Positions 1 through 8,577 of a stretch of 64,000 nt of DNA are shown here, piece by piece. Every line of letters begins with the position of its first letter. The first letter of the stretch is position 1. The notes under the pieces were generated by a model. That model was not told the DNA's origin, searched no databases, and worked only from the letters and a program-made list of their open reading frames with translations. Source of the DNA: Terriglobia bacterium (GTDB lineage Bacteria; Acidobacteriota; Terriglobia; Bryobacterales; Bryobacteraceae); NCBI GenBank assembly GCA_021324185.1, contig JAJPJN010000129.1:1-64000 (forward strand), written 5' to 3'. A program made the translations under genes and the position numbers.

Positions 1-204
1 AGCCGCCTGGCAATGCGGGCAGGTGGTGAAGATGAATTCCAGCGCAACCACTTTGCCCCGATACTGGCTTAGCAGCTTTGTCCCTTGTCCTGGCACCGTA
101 AACGCCAGCTCGGGAGCTTTCCGCGGAGGATCTGGAGGAATCGACTGCGCGCTCATGACAAACGCCAGTGTCGCTGCTAATCCCAATACTCGTTTCAAAG
201 TCAT
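1..204 (-). CDS. Secreted thioredoxin-like (TlpA/AhpC-type) protein, partial at window start
   Basis: Only the N-terminal ~68 residues are present; the gene runs off the left edge. Translation gives a basic start (TLKR), a hydrophobic segment LGLAATLAFVMSA consistent with a Sec signal peptide, then a redoxin-like stretch (PRKAPELAFTVPGQG, YRGKVVALEFIFTTCPHC). The CPHC motif sits where thioredoxin-fold proteins of the TlpA/AhpC-TSA type have their CxxC, so a periplasmic thiol-disulfide or peroxide-reducing role is likely. The ATG at 204 has GGAG directly abutting it; a TTG two codons later (198) has better ribosome-binding spacing and gives a more typical signal peptide. The family is clear but the exact function cannot be told from a fragment. 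Confidence 0.7.
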   Translation of the reverse strand, partial: MTLKRVLGLAATLAFVMSAQSIPPDPPRKAPELAFTVPGQGTKLLSQYRGKVVALEFIFTTCPHCQAA

Positions 205-234
205 CTCCAATCTAGAGTTTAACTTAAAAACAGC

Positions 235-1569
235 TCAATACCGAGGCGCGGCGCCTGCGTGATGCGGCGCCGAAGCCGCCGGCCGGAACACCACCTTCAT
301 CGGACTCTTCGCCGTAGCTACCTCCTGTAAACGCCGCCATTCTGCCGCGTCGCTGAGTCCTTCCACGGTCGTAACCGTCAATCCATTCAGCCGCGTCACG
401 AAATACCCGTTATCGCCGGTTCCGGCAAACATCGCCGCTCTGTCCACTGTCCAGTCGCAATGCTTCCATTTCGTTTGCAAGACCTTTTTATAGGCACGGA
501 AGAAGCGTTCTGCCATTTCCGGCGAATCCCACTCGGACGCATATTCGAGTACCGGCTGGCCGTCCTTGCCTAAGCTTAAAATTTCGAACTGCCCGCCCCG
601 CAGATGCGGCGACAGGCTGGAAGAAACGTCCTCGCCCGCATACTGCCGCAATAACATCTCGTGATCGAACTCTCCCATCGATCCTTCCGCAATCCGCTTG
701 GCGCGTTCCTGCTCCGTCAGCGCCGGCAATTTCGGCTTCGATGGCTTCAGATGCGCAAAGTAGCGCTCCGGGTGAATGATCTGCGAGGAGTCTATCGGAG
801 GATCCTCGAAAACGGCCGCAAACGAGCGTTGCCCCATCTTCTGGTAAACGGCCGCAAAGAACAGCGTGCCTTCCGAATACGGGAACAGCAGCGATTGCTG
901 TATGTACAAAGGCGATGCCTTCAAAACCGGAAAATCCGCCAGCGATGATTGGCTCGAATCCGAAACCGTCTTCAACATCTCCGTCGTCGGCGCCGGGTCC
1001 TTCCCGGCTTTCTTCAGATCGTACGCAAGCATGAGCCACGACGCCTGGCCCTCCACAACGGCTGTGTGCGCCAGGTTTTCATCGTCGTTCGAGGGGCTTT
1101 CGTCCATGAAGTGATTCAGATCGAAATGCTGGTCCGCCAGCGCGTGCGCCAGTTCATGCGCCAGCGTCGTTGTCTCCTCGTTAAACGACGAATCATCGAG
1201 CAGATAGAGCTTCTTGTTGTCGTAGTCATAGAACGCGGCCGCCTGCTCGGTCAGCAAGTCAATCGTCGATTTCTTCAAATCGAAATCCTGCGGCACCAGC
1301 CCGAACATTTTGAGCGCCAGCTCATCGGCATAAATCTCCTCCGGCCGCAGTGTTTTCTTGATGCGTTTCGCAAGAAACTGCCGGAGTTGCTTCTTGTTCA
1401 TCCGGCCGTACGGAATCGGATGCTCTTCTGAAAGCCCGGTGATCTCCGACAGCGTTTTCACAATCGAGTCAATTTCCTGAAAGACCGGATTGACACGCGT
1501 CTTCGGTTGCGCCCAAACGAGCGCCACGGCGAAAAGCGCAAGGGCGGCAGCAAGAGTGCGGCGGAGCAT
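235..1569 (-). CDS. Secreted zinc-metallopeptidase-like protein (HExxH)
   Basis: 444 residues with an N-terminal signal peptide (MLRRTLAAALALFAVALVWAQ). Residues 138-142 read HELAH inside TTTLAHELAHALADQHF, and a glutamate at about 173 (VVEGQAS) lies where a third zinc ligand would sit, so this resembles a gluzincin-type metallopeptidase exported to the periplasm or outside. I do not recognise a named family. The C-terminal ~150 residues (DGQPVLEYASEWDSPEMAERFF, GYFVTRLNGLTVTTVEG) have no motif I can assign. It lies 30 bases downstream of the adjacent membrane-protein start region on the same strand and could be co-transcribed with the upstream-lying minus-strand gene. Peptidase activity is inferred from the motif only. 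Confidence 0.75.
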   Translation of the reverse strand: MLRRTLAAALALFAVALVWAQPKTRVNPVFQEIDSIVKTLSEITGLSEEHPIPYGRMNKKQLRQFLAKRIKKTLRPEEIYADELALKMFGLVPQDFDLKKSTIDLLTEQAAAFYDYDNKKLYLLDDSSFNEETTTLAHELAHALADQHFDLNHFMDESPSNDDENLAHTAVVEGQASWLMLAYDLKKAGKDPAPTTEMLKTVSDSSQSSLADFPVLKASPLYIQQSLLFPYSEGTLFFAAVYQKMGQRSFAAVFEDPPIDSSQIIHPERYFAHLKPSKPKLPALTEQERAKRIAEGSMGEFDHEMLLRQYAGEDVSSSLSPHLRGGQFEILSLGKDGQPVLEYASEWDSPEMAERFFRAYKKVLQTKWKHCDWTVDRAAMFAGTGDNGYFVTRLNGLTVTTVEGLSDAAEWRRLQEVATAKSPMKVVFRPAASAPHHAGAAPRY

Positions 1570-1605
1570 GGATCCGGGAGGAAAGACTATCTCTAGCCTA
1601 ACGAA

Positions 1606-2178
1606 TTACTTGTATTGACGCGACGTCCCAAACAACTCCCGCACCAGTGCTTGAAGCAGTCTCGCTCCAAATAGTCCCAATCCCAACAGACTCCCGAAGA
1701 TTGCCATCGCCTCATAGCTCTCGCGTCCTTCGCGCTGCCAGTAGACATCGCTCAAATTCAGCCACAGAGCGAATTCATCCAGGATCAGCGCCGCCGCCAC
1801 ACCATAGAGCATCGACGTCAACCGGCCCATCCAACGCGAGCCGCCGCTGCTGCCCGTCCCAACCCCGACCAGCCAGGAATAACCCACCAGCAACAGCAGC
1901 AGGATGCCCCAGACCATGTGGTGAATGTGCCTGCCATGCATCGTGACATTGTGAAAAGGCCCGATATCGTAGTGAATCGCCAGCGTGACGCCGCGCACCA
2001 CGACCACCGTCACAAAGAATCCCAGACAGGCCAGAAACAGCCGCTCCCGCCTTGGCTCCGGAAATTGGCTCCGGTAAACAGCATGCAGCCTTCCGCGTGA
2101 GAAGATTAACGCCAGCAGGCCAAGGATGGCCGCAATGATTAGCGGTGCAATCCAAAAGCTGCGATGTGTCCACGGCAC
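1606..2178 (-). CDS. Integral membrane protein, unknown function
   Basis: 190 residues with about five hydrophobic segments: [17 protein letters not shown] near residue 12, [13 protein letters not shown] near 50, [18 protein letters not shown] near 88, [19 protein letters not shown] near 120 and [17 protein letters not shown] near 160. A histidine cluster ([11 protein letters not shown]) sits just before the third helix, and the acidic stretch [14 protein letters not shown] follows the fourth. These look conserved, but I cannot name the family. The start codon lies only 41 bases from the divergent sodC start, so the two genes must share a promoter region. Confidence 0.7.
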   Translation of the reverse strand: MPWTHRSFWIAPLIIAAILGLLALIFSRGRLHAVYRSQFPEPRRERLFLACLGFFVTVVVVRGVTLAIHYDIGPFHNVTMHGRHIHHMVWGILLLLLVGYSWLVGVGTGSSGGSRWMGRLTSMLYGVAAALILDEFALWLNLSDVYWQREGRESYEAMAIFGSLLGLGLFGARLLQALVRELFGTSRQYK

Positions 2179-2219
2179 CTGCCAATCTTACTCAACCGCG
2201 ATATCGTAGAGAAACACAT

Positions 2220-2738
2220 ATGCCGATCAAAATAACTGCTGCACTTGCCGCTCTCGCCTGTTCCGCCGTGCTCGCGCTGGCACAGTCGACTACGGTTGAA
2301 CTGAAGAATGCCTCCGGAGAGCCGGTTGGCACAGCCACGCTCGCGCCCGTCCCCGGCGGGCAAGGCGTCAATATCCAACTCGATCTCAAGAATCTACCGC
2401 CCGGCGTGCACGCCATTCACATTCATCAGAATGCCAAGTGCGACCCTCCCGCATTCACCACCGCCGGCGGTCACTTCAACCCGGAAAGCAAGCACCACGG
2501 ATTGCAGAACCCGCAAGGCCCGCACGCAGGCGATATGGACAACTTCACCGTGGCTGACGACGGAACCGCAAAAGTCACCGTTGTGGCTCCAAACGTAACC
2601 ATGGGCTCAGGCGCCAATTCCGTATTCAGCAACGGCGGAACCGCGTTAGTAATTCATGCCGGGCCCGACGATATGAAATCCGACCCGTCCGGCAATTCAG
2701 GCGCGCGCATTGCCTGCGGCGTCATCGTGAAGCAGTAA
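2220..2738 (+). CDS. sodC: Periplasmic Cu/Zn superoxide dismutase
   Basis: 172 residues from the ATG at 2220, beginning with a signal peptide ([23 protein letters not shown]). The start is placed here, not further upstream, because the signal peptide begins here and the upstream DNA overlaps the divergent gene. It carries the metal-site motifs of the family: [11 protein letters not shown] (copper histidines and the disulfide cysteine), GGHFNP (bridging histidine), HHGL, HAGDMDN (zinc ligands) and, near the C-terminus, [10 protein letters not shown] with the electrostatic loop and RIACGVI with the second disulfide cysteine. The enzyme dismutes superoxide to peroxide and oxygen outside the cytoplasm. 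All catalytic ligands appear intact. Confidence 0.93.
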   Translation: MPIKITAALAALACSAVLALAQSTTVELKNASGEPVGTATLAPVPGGQGVNIQLDLKNLPPGVHAIHIHQNAKCDPPAFTTAGGHFNPESKHHGLQNPQGPHAGDMDNFTVADDGTAKVTVVAPNVTMGSGANSVFSNGGTALVIHAGPDDMKSDPSGNSGARIACGVIVKQ

Positions 2739-2782
2739 CTGCACCGCCGTTCCGGCAACTACTGGTAACTAAAAAGACGCGA

Positions 2783-3466
2783 TTACTCGATCGCCAGCAC
2801 TTCGCACCGGATCACTTTATCCAGAAGCGGGAATTCGCGATCCAAATACGCATTGCCTTCTTCGAATAACTTGTCCTGGTGCCCCGCGCGCATACCGCCC
2901 CCAGACGTTTCGCCGTATCCGGAATAGAGTTGATCGATGACATCCATGCCCTCCGAAACATTCCCGAACGGGCTGAAGCCCATCTGATCAAGCCGCGACT
3001 GGTCGCCGGTATTGATATAGATCTGCGTCGTGCGTGTATTCGGACCCGTCATTGCGAATGCGAACGTGCCTCGCGTGTTGTGCGCCCGAACAGGATCGTC
3101 TGCAATCGTCTGGTGGCGCCAGATGCGCGCGATCGATGGCCGCCCGGCAATGCCAAATTGTGCAAACCTGCCGGAGATCACTCTGAAAAAGCGCGAGTCG
3201 TCATAGAAACCGGCTTGTACAAGGTGATAAAAGCGGTCCGCGCCTCTGGGCGACAGAGCTCGCGTCACTGAAAGAATCACCGGGCCCTTGGTTGTTTCCA
3301 TCCTCACCCGGTACTCATTGGGGCCGGGCGCGATCCAGAACGGGAGGCTGGGGTCAGCCAGCAGCGTACTCCGCTCATCACTGTGCCTGGCCGCCAACGT
3401 TAGGGCTCCGGCAATCGCTATCAGCAGAATCGACAGGGCCGAACCCGGAACGCGGCAATTGCGCAT
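2783..3466 (-). CDS. Cyclophilin-type peptidyl-prolyl cis-trans isomerase, exported
   Basis: 227 residues. An N-terminal hydrophobic stretch (ALSILLIAIAGALTLAA) works as a signal peptide or anchor. The cyclophilin fold follows: RMETTKGPVILSVTRALSPRGADRFYHLVQAGFYDDSRFFRVI, then FAFAMTGPNTRTTQIYINTGD and FSPFGNVSEGMDVID. The active-site FF-R and Q-F segments are recognisable, but several canonical positions differ (FAQFGIAG where FMIQGGD is usual), so isomerase activity may be reduced. It is the last gene of the minus-strand run that begins with an ECF sigma factor (sigma, anti-sigma, small helical protein, PPIase), which suggests a role in envelope protein folding. Confidence 0.87.
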   Translation of the reverse strand: MRNCRVPGSALSILLIAIAGALTLAARHSDERSTLLADPSLPFWIAPGPNEYRVRMETTKGPVILSVTRALSPRGADRFYHLVQAGFYDDSRFFRVISGRFAQFGIAGRPSIARIWRHQTIADDPVRAHNTRGTFAFAMTGPNTRTTQIYINTGDQSRLDQMGFSPFGNVSEGMDVIDQLYSGYGETSGGGMRAGHQDKLFEEGNAYLDREFPLLDKVIRCEVLAIE

Positions 3467-3496
3467 TGCCAGGATTGTAGCGCCAGGGCGGGAGTC

Positions 3497-3907
3497 TTAC
3501 CTCACTGTCGAAACGGGCGCGGCGTTCGGCGGTATCGGCCGTATGCCCAGCAGCTTGTAAAAACGCTCTCTCTGCGTGGGTGTCAGGACGTTCAAAATTC
3601 GCTGTGTGCCCAAAGCGGCTACGTCTTCGCGCTGGTCTTCAATGTTCTGGTAATACTTGGCGTAATCGTCCAGTTCTTTGCTGACGATCTCCACCTGCGC
3701 CGGACTGAGCTGCAACTCTTCTTTCAGCTTTTGCCAGCCGATTTGGCGCGCTCGCTCCATCTTCTGATTGTTGGAGCCATTGTCCATCCGGTAATGCAGA
3801 AACACTTGCGTTACCGCTGAGCCGCACGCCATGCCGCAAATAAAGATGACCGCAAGAATGCTCAGCACCTTGGGGTTGGACCATCCGATATCCCGTTGCC
3901 GCAGCAT
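3497..3907 (-). CDS. Membrane-anchored Spy/CpxP-like helical protein
   Basis: 136 residues. One N-terminal transmembrane segment (VLSILAVIFICGMACGSAVTQVF) is followed by a charged helical periplasmic part. The pattern LQLSPAQVEIVSKELDDY ... ILNVLTPTQRERFYKLLGI has the repeated L(S/T)PxQ helix starts seen in Spy/CpxP and heavy-metal-sensor-type periplasmic proteins. Family membership is inferred from this pattern, not from clear full-length similarity. It sits between the anti-sigma factor (29 bases upstream) and the cyclophilin gene (30 bases downstream), consistent with a stress-sensing or chaperone-like product of the same operon. Confidence 0.6.
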   Translation of the reverse strand: MLRQRDIGWSNPKVLSILAVIFICGMACGSAVTQVFLHYRMDNGSNNQKMERARQIGWQKLKEELQLSPAQVEIVSKELDDYAKYYQNIEDQREDVAALGTQRILNVLTPTQRERFYKLLGIRPIPPNAAPVSTVR

Positions 3908-3936
3908 GGCCCGGCGCCTCGCTTGTTCTATGGCTG

Positions 3937-4413
3937 CTATCGCAGTAATCCTTCGTGGACGGCGAAGTTCACCAACACCGCATCCCGCTGTTCAGCCTCG
4001 CTGCCCGTGACCGGAGCATCGTAATGTGTGCTCTGCGCCACCACGGCTTGCGCGCCTAACAGATGGCCATCGCGAGCTTCCTGCGTTACTACATAAGCTC
4101 CCAGCATCACCGCCACCGTGAGCGAAGCATACATCAATTTTTTCGCAAAGGGCGAGTAGATGAACGCGCCCCACATGGACTCCTTCGCGCACTCTTCAAT
4201 CCGCTGCAGCACGCGCGCATAAAAACCAGGCGCAGGCTCCATCTCTTCCGGAGAACGCAAAGTCGCCAGCAATTCCGATTGTGCTTTCATCAACGACAAT
4301 TCTGAGGAGCACTCGAGGCAGGAGGATAAATGAGCGCTCGCCTGATCATCTTTCCCCGCGGTTCCCTTGCCCGCGAGCAAATCCTCTAGCCGATCCCGTA
4401 TGGATCTGTGCAT
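3937..4413 (-). CDS. Anti-sigma factor with zinc-finger (ZAS-like) N-terminus
   Basis: 158 residues from the ATG at 4413, chosen because GAGGG lies five bases upstream; an in-frame start 24 bases earlier lacks such a site. Near the N-terminus is HLSSCLECS, the HxxxCxxC of zinc-associated anti-sigma domains. A single hydrophobic segment (KKLMYASLTVAVMLGAYVVT, around residue 100) follows, then a short extracytoplasmic tail. The gene lies 64 bases after the ECF sigma gene, the usual order for a cognate pair, so it probably binds and holds that sigma factor at the membrane until an envelope signal releases it. Confidence 0.85.
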   Translation of the reverse strand: MHRSIRDRLEDLLAGKGTAGKDDQASAHLSSCLECSSELSLMKAQSELLATLRSPEEMEPAPGFYARVLQRIEECAKESMWGAFIYSPFAKKLMYASLTVAVMLGAYVVTQEARDGHLLGAQAVVAQSTHYDAPVTGSEAEQRDAVLVNFAVHEGLLR

Positions 4414-4477
4414 GTTTCCCTCAAAAAAGCCCCACAAACTTTCGCGAATCTACTGTTCGCTTTACTCAAATCTACAC

Positions 4478-5167
4478 CTACGTGATCGGAGGCGCTATCG
4501 GCCCCTTCTCCAGCCGTTGCGCGGCCTTCACCAGCTTCTGCCGGGCGCGAAATAGCTTCACCTTAATCGTGTTCTCATTCATGCCGGTCATTTCCGACAA
4601 TTCTTCCACCGAATGCCCTTCCACTTCCTTCAGCAGAATGAGCGAGCGGTCTTCTTCGGAAATCTTCGAGAGCAGCTTCAAAATCAAATCATGCTGCGCC
4701 AGCCGCCGGTCCACCGAAGGCGTCTGATCCGTTGCCGGCTCCGAATTATCCATGCGCAGCGAGTCCTCGGTCGAAAAATCGCTTTCATACACCAGCTTGC
4801 GGACGCGCTTCTTACGCAGATAGTCGTAGCATTCGTTGACCGTGATTTTGTAAATCCAGGTCAGGAGCGAACTGCGAAAATCAAAATTCTTGATCGAAAA
4901 ATAGATCTTGGCAAACACCTGCTGCGCAATATCCTCGGCATCGTTGCGGTTGCGCAAAATACCGTAAATGATCGAGAAAACTTTAGCCTGGTAGCGCTCG
5001 ACGATCTCGCGGAAGGCGATTTCATCCTGAGCCTGCACCCGCCGGACGAGAGCCGCCTCTTCGGTGCTTCGGTGGTCCAATTTTGTCTTCGCTCGGGTCG
5101 CCTCCCCCGTGCTGACGGCCGGAAAAGGAACGCTGGCACTAAGCCCGCTCATAAGAATATATTGCAC
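4478..5167 (-). CDS. ECF-type RNA polymerase sigma factor
   Basis: 229 residues from a GTG at 5167; an ATG at 5152 is an alternative and neither has a clear ribosome-binding site. Region 2 is clear (FREIVERYQAKVFSIIYGI, NRNDAEDIAQQVFAKIY, LTWIYKITVNECYDYLRKKR), as is region 4 with its helix-turn-helix (KISEEDRSLILLKEVEGHSVEELSEMTGMNENTIKVKLFRARQKL). Regions 1.1 and 3 are absent, which defines the ECF group. It directs RNA polymerase to a small regulon, most likely including its own operon of anti-sigma, Spy-like protein and cyclophilin. A ~35-residue N-terminal leader precedes region 2, somewhat longer than usual. Confidence 0.93.
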   Translation of the reverse strand: MQYILMSGLSASVPFPAVSTGEATRAKTKLDHRSTEEAALVRRVQAQDEIAFREIVERYQAKVFSIIYGILRNRNDAEDIAQQVFAKIYFSIKNFDFRSSLLTWIYKITVNECYDYLRKKRVRKLVYESDFSTEDSLRMDNSEPATDQTPSVDRRLAQHDLILKLLSKISEEDRSLILLKEVEGHSVEELSEMTGMNENTIKVKLFRARQKLVKAAQRLEKGPIAPPIT

Positions 5168-5220
5168 CCGACGCGCCTTGCTCCCGGCGGGTTACAATAA
5201 AAGCGCCAGAGGAAACTCAG

Positions 5221-5544
5221 ATGATTCAGCTTACCGAAACAGCCGTACATAAAGTCAATGAAATCCTGAATATGCAGGACCCCAAACCGGCCGGCTTGCG
5301 GATTGCCGTAGTGGGCGGCGGATGCTCCGGATTCAGCTACTCGATGGCTTTCGAAAACCAGCCCAACATGCTCGACAAGACCTACCAGTTCGGCGATTTG
5401 AAGGTTTTTGTCGATCAGGCCAGCATGTTGTACCTGGACGGCGCCGAGGTCGATTATGTCGAAACACTCGAAGGTTCAGGCTTTAAATTCAACAATCCGC
5501 ATGTGAAATCCACCTGCGGCTGCGGCAGTTCCTTCAGCGCCTGA
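5221..5544 (+). CDS. iscA: A-type iron-sulfur cluster carrier (HesB/IscA/ErpA family)
   Basis: 107 residues, the full length of the family, with the three conserved cysteines: GGGCSGFSY around residue 36 and the C-terminal pair in STCGCGSSF. These bind an Fe-S cluster or iron for delivery to apo-proteins in the cytoplasm. The start is supported by AGAGGAAA just upstream. The gene is divergent from the sigma operon with only ~53 bases between start codons. Whether it is functionally ErpA, IscA or SufA cannot be told from sequence; no isc/suf cluster adjoins it here, although a cysteine desulfurase lies at 29.5 kb. Confidence 0.92.
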   Translation: MIQLTETAVHKVNEILNMQDPKPAGLRIAVVGGGCSGFSYSMAFENQPNMLDKTYQFGDLKVFVDQASMLYLDGAEVDYVETLEGSGFKFNNPHVKSTCGCGSSFSA

Positions 5545-5575
5545 TCGCTTCAAGACCGATCGCATCCGGAACTGT

Positions 5576-6460
5576 TTGAAGGACCTCGTCACCGAAACTC
5601 CCAACCCGAACTCCAGCGAAATCGACGCCCTCCCCACCGCCGCTCTGCTGCGCGTCATCAACGATGCCGACCAGGAGGTCGCGTCGGCCGTAGCGCGCGA
5701 GATCCCCAACATCGCCAAGGCCGTGGACGGCATCGCCGCGCGCCTGGAAGCGGGCGGCCGCCTGTTTTACCTGGGCGCGGGCACCTCAGGCCGCCTGGGC
5801 GTCCTCGACGCCTCCGAATGCCCGCCGACCTTCAATACGCCGCCAGATATGGTGATCGGCCTCATTGCCGGCGGCGACCGCGCCCTGCGAACCTCCATCG
5901 AAAAAGCCGAAGACGATCCCACGCAAGGCGAGCGCGATCTGCGCCAACGCAACTTCGGCCCCGGCGATGTCGCGGTCGGTATTGCCGCCAGCGGCCGCAC
6001 ACCCTATGTGCTCGGCGGCATCGCCTATGCCCGCTCCCTCGGCGCCCTCACGGTCGGAATCAGTTGCACACCCAACTCGGAACTGGCGCGCGCCGTCGCA
6101 ATTCCCATCACACCCGTGCCAGGTCCCGAAATCATCACCGGTTCTACACGCATGCGGGCCGGTACCGCAACCAAGCTCGTCCTGAACATGTTGAGCACGG
6201 GCGCCATGATCCGGCTCGGCTACGTTTACGGCAACCTGATGGTCAATGTACAGCCCACCAATGAGAAACTCATCGATCGCGCCCGGCGCATTATCGCAAG
6301 CATCACGGGCGTATCCTATGAGGAAGCTTCCCGCCTGCTGGCAGACGCGGGCTCCGTCCGGACAGCCATTTTAATGTATAAACGAAAGCTGTCCCGCAGC
6401 GAGGCCGAAGCCAGGCTAAAAGCTGCGAAAGGTCGCCTGCGCGCGGCACTCGAACTGTAA
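5576..6460 (+). CDS. murQ: N-acetylmuramic acid 6-phosphate etherase
   Basis: 294 residues from a TTG start. Family hallmarks are LVTETPNPNSSEIDALPT at the N-terminus, the sugar-phosphate (SIS) site LFYLGAGTSGRLGVLDASECPPTF, and the conserved GSTRMRAGTATKLVLNMLSTGAMI. The enzyme cleaves the lactyl ether of MurNAc-6-phosphate to GlcNAc-6-phosphate and D-lactate in the cytoplasm, the key step of muropeptide recycling. Its stop codon shares a base with the murA start (TAATG), so recycling and synthesis of wall precursors are translationally coupled. I see no anmK or murein transporter gene next to it. Confidence 0.95.
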   Translation: MKDLVTETPNPNSSEIDALPTAALLRVINDADQEVASAVAREIPNIAKAVDGIAARLEAGGRLFYLGAGTSGRLGVLDASECPPTFNTPPDMVIGLIAGGDRALRTSIEKAEDDPTQGERDLRQRNFGPGDVAVGIAASGRTPYVLGGIAYARSLGALTVGISCTPNSELARAVAIPITPVPGPEIITGSTRMRAGTATKLVLNMLSTGAMIRLGYVYGNLMVNVQPTNEKLIDRARRIIASITGVSYEEASRLLADAGSVRTAILMYKRKLSRSEAEARLKAAKGRLRAALEL

Positions 6461-7719
6461 TGGATCAATTCAAAATTACCGGCGGCACTCCCCTCCACGG
6501 CGAGCTGCCGGTGAGCGGCTCAAAAAATTCAGCCCTTCCTGCGTTAGCCGCCTGCCTGCTTACCGAAGAGCCGGTCACGCTGCGCCGCATCCCGCAGGTC
6601 AAAGACATCGCCACCATGGAGCAGTTGCTGTCGCATACCGGCGCGCAGCTCACTGACGACGACGGTACCGTGACCGTGAACGCCAGATCGCTCGACAACC
6701 CCGAAGCTCCCTACGATGTGGTCAAAACCATGCGCGCTTCGAGCCTCGTGCTCGGGCCCTTAGTGGCGCGAACAGGCCGCGCCCGCGTCTCCATGCCCGG
6801 CGGCTGCGCGATTGGTGCAAGGCCCATCAATCTGCACGTTTCAGCCCTCGAGCAACTGGGCGCAACCATTGAACAGTCTCACGGCTATGTCGAAGCACAA
6901 GCCCCGGCCGGCCTGCAAGGCGCAACCATTCACTTCGACAGAATCACTGTCACAGGCACGGAGGACGTCCTCATGGCGGCCGTTCTGGCCCGCGGTGAAA
7001 CCACCATTCGAAATGCCGCGCGCGAGCCCGAAGTGAAGGACCTGGCCGAGTTGCTCATCGCCATGGGCGCCAAAATCGAAGGCGCGGGCACTTCCATCAT
7101 CCACGTACAAGGCGTCGAACGCCTGCACGGCGCCGAGCACACCATCATTCCCGACCGCATCGAAGCCGGCACCTTCCTGCTCGCCGGCGCCGTCTCGCAG
7201 GGCGATATTCTGATCACGCACTGCAATCCCGAACACGTCGCCGCCCTCATCGTCAAAATGCAAAAGGCCGGCGCCGACATCGAAGAGGTGTCAAACTGCG
7301 CCATCCGCGTGCGTTTCTCCGGCAGGCCCAGAGCGGTTGACGTAACAACCGAAGAATACCCGGGATTCGCGACCGATCTGCAGGCGCAATACATGGCCTG
7401 GATGACGGTAGCGCAAGGCATCAGCTTCATCACCGAGACCATCTTTGAAAACCGCTTTATGCATACTCAGGAGTTGGCGCGCATGGGAGCCAATATTCGT
7501 ATTGAAGGCCGGCAGGCGATCGTCGCAGGCGAAGATCATCTGACCGGCGCGCAGGTCATCGCCTCCGATCTGCGCGCGAGCGCCTCTCTGGTGCTGGCCG
7601 CTCTCATCGCCCAGGGCGAAACCACCATCGACCGGGTCTATCATATGGATCGCGGCTACGAGCGCATCGAACAGAAGCTCGCCGCCGTCGGCGCAAAGAT
7701 CGAACGCATAGCAGCATGA
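6460..7719 (+). CDS. murA: UDP-N-acetylglucosamine 1-carboxyvinyltransferase
   Basis: 419 residues, full length. It transfers enolpyruvate from PEP to UDP-GlcNAc, the first committed step of peptidoglycan synthesis. The start GGTPLHGELPVSGSKNSALPALAA and the loop SMPGGCAIGARPINLHVSALEQLGA with catalytic Cys at residue 116 are typical, so the fosfomycin-sensitive cysteine is retained. Also visible are ATDLQAQYMAWM and the C-terminal DLRASASLVLAALIAQGETTI and RGYERIEQKL. It overlaps murQ by one base upstream and the rhodanese gene by four bases downstream, forming a compact operon. Confidence 0.97.
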   Translation: MDQFKITGGTPLHGELPVSGSKNSALPALAACLLTEEPVTLRRIPQVKDIATMEQLLSHTGAQLTDDDGTVTVNARSLDNPEAPYDVVKTMRASSLVLGPLVARTGRARVSMPGGCAIGARPINLHVSALEQLGATIEQSHGYVEAQAPAGLQGATIHFDRITVTGTEDVLMAAVLARGETTIRNAAREPEVKDLAELLIAMGAKIEGAGTSIIHVQGVERLHGAEHTIIPDRIEAGTFLLAGAVSQGDILITHCNPEHVAALIVKMQKAGADIEEVSNCAIRVRFSGRPRAVDVTTEEYPGFATDLQAQYMAWMTVAQGISFITETIFENRFMHTQELARMGANIRIEGRQAIVAGEDHLTGAQVIASDLRASASLVLAALIAQGETTIDRVYHMDRGYERIEQKLAAVGAKIERIAA

Positions 7720-8105
7720 GCACGCCAGTTAAACATCACAGTCCGGGCTTCCTCGCCCTGGTGCAGGATGCGAAAAAGCGCATTCGCGAGATCGATATCG
7801 AAGAGTACAAGCGTCTGCTGGCCGCAGGCGATGCCGGCCAACTGGTGGATGTGCGCGAAGACCACGAGTTTGAAGCCGCACATGCCGCCGGCGCAATTCA
7901 TTTGAGCAAAGGCATCATCGAACGCGACATCGAAAAGATGTTCCCGGACAAGCAAACCAGGCTTGTGCTCTATTGCGGCGGCGGCTACCGTTCGGCGCTC
8001 GCCACAGACAATCTCCAGAAAATGGGCTACACGAATGTGATCTCACTCGACGGCGGCTGGCGCGCGATCGAAGCGTCCGGGCTGCCGCTCGAACGGAAAG
8101 CATAA
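7716..8105 (+). CDS. Rhodanese-like domain protein
   Basis: 129 residues, a single rhodanese domain. LVDVREDHEFEAAHAAGAIHLSKGIIE is the N-terminal signature and RLVLYCGGGYRSALATDNLQKMGYTNVISLDGGWRAI carries the active-site cysteine loop CGGGYRS. Such proteins bind persulfide sulfur and serve in sulfur transfer or sensing in the cytoplasm. There is no signal peptide. It overlaps the murA stop by ATGA, so it is translated with the wall genes; the reason for this pairing is not apparent from sequence. Confidence 0.9.
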   Translation: MSTPVKHHSPGFLALVQDAKKRIREIDIEEYKRLLAAGDAGQLVDVREDHEFEAAHAAGAIHLSKGIIERDIEKMFPDKQTRLVLYCGGGYRSALATDNLQKMGYTNVISLDGGWRAIEASGLPLERKA

Positions 8106-8151
8106 GGCCCGCCGGCCGGAAGACTGCTCTCTAATGCGCACTTGACCGAAG

Positions 8152-8577
8152 TCAATCAATGCCGAGATCTCGAAATAAAGGACGAAACCCCTCTTGCTCA
8201 AAATGGCGATCGTTAGTGAGAACCTCTGTCAAGTGCTCGCGGCGCATGGTTTCCATCGAGATACAGTCTGGAAGGCTATAACTTTTATCGGGTCGCGCGG
8301 CATATAACTCGAATCCAAGCCGGAACGTCTCGTGACTCTGCGGTAATACTCGAATGGTATTGTCACGCATAATTGCTCGCACCATTGCCACCGCTTTCTT
8401 TCGAAGAAAGGGTCCTTTGTTGCCAAAGAAGGTCAAGAACTCTGTTAGAACCTCTTCCCTCGTAACGAGTGCCGGACGATCTTTGGATGCATCCAAAATG
8501 TTGGCTCTTTCGTGGGAGGCGTCTTCCGGACTGGCTAACGAGACCCAATAAAACGTATCTGCGAAAACGGCGTTCAA
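8152..8577 (-). CDS. PIN-domain toxin (VapC-like ribonuclease)
   Basis: 141 residues. The PIN acidic residues are visible: FADTFYWVSL (first Asp), a Glu in TREEVLTEFLT, Asp in SYSLPDCISM and Asp in VLTNDRHFEQEGFRPLF. This is the arrangement of VapC-type endoribonucleases that cleave tRNA or rRNA when freed from their antitoxin. The start overlaps the upstream antitoxin gene by ATGA, as expected for a coupled pair. The TGA stop lies within a small hairpin (TTGAC-CGAA-GTCAA at 8142-8155), which may help end the transcript. The target is not predictable. Confidence 0.87.
   Translation of the reverse strand: MNAVFADTFYWVSLASPEDASHERANILDASKDRPALVTREEVLTEFLTFFGNKGPFLRKKAVAMVRAIMRDNTIRVLPQSHETFRLGFELYAARPDKSYSLPDCISMETMRREHLTEVLTNDRHFEQEGFRPLFRDLGID

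Noticed and set aside
23-262. Plus-strand 79-codon frame at the window start
   Set aside because: It is antisense to a minus-strand redoxin gene with signal peptide and CPHC motif, which is the better reading.
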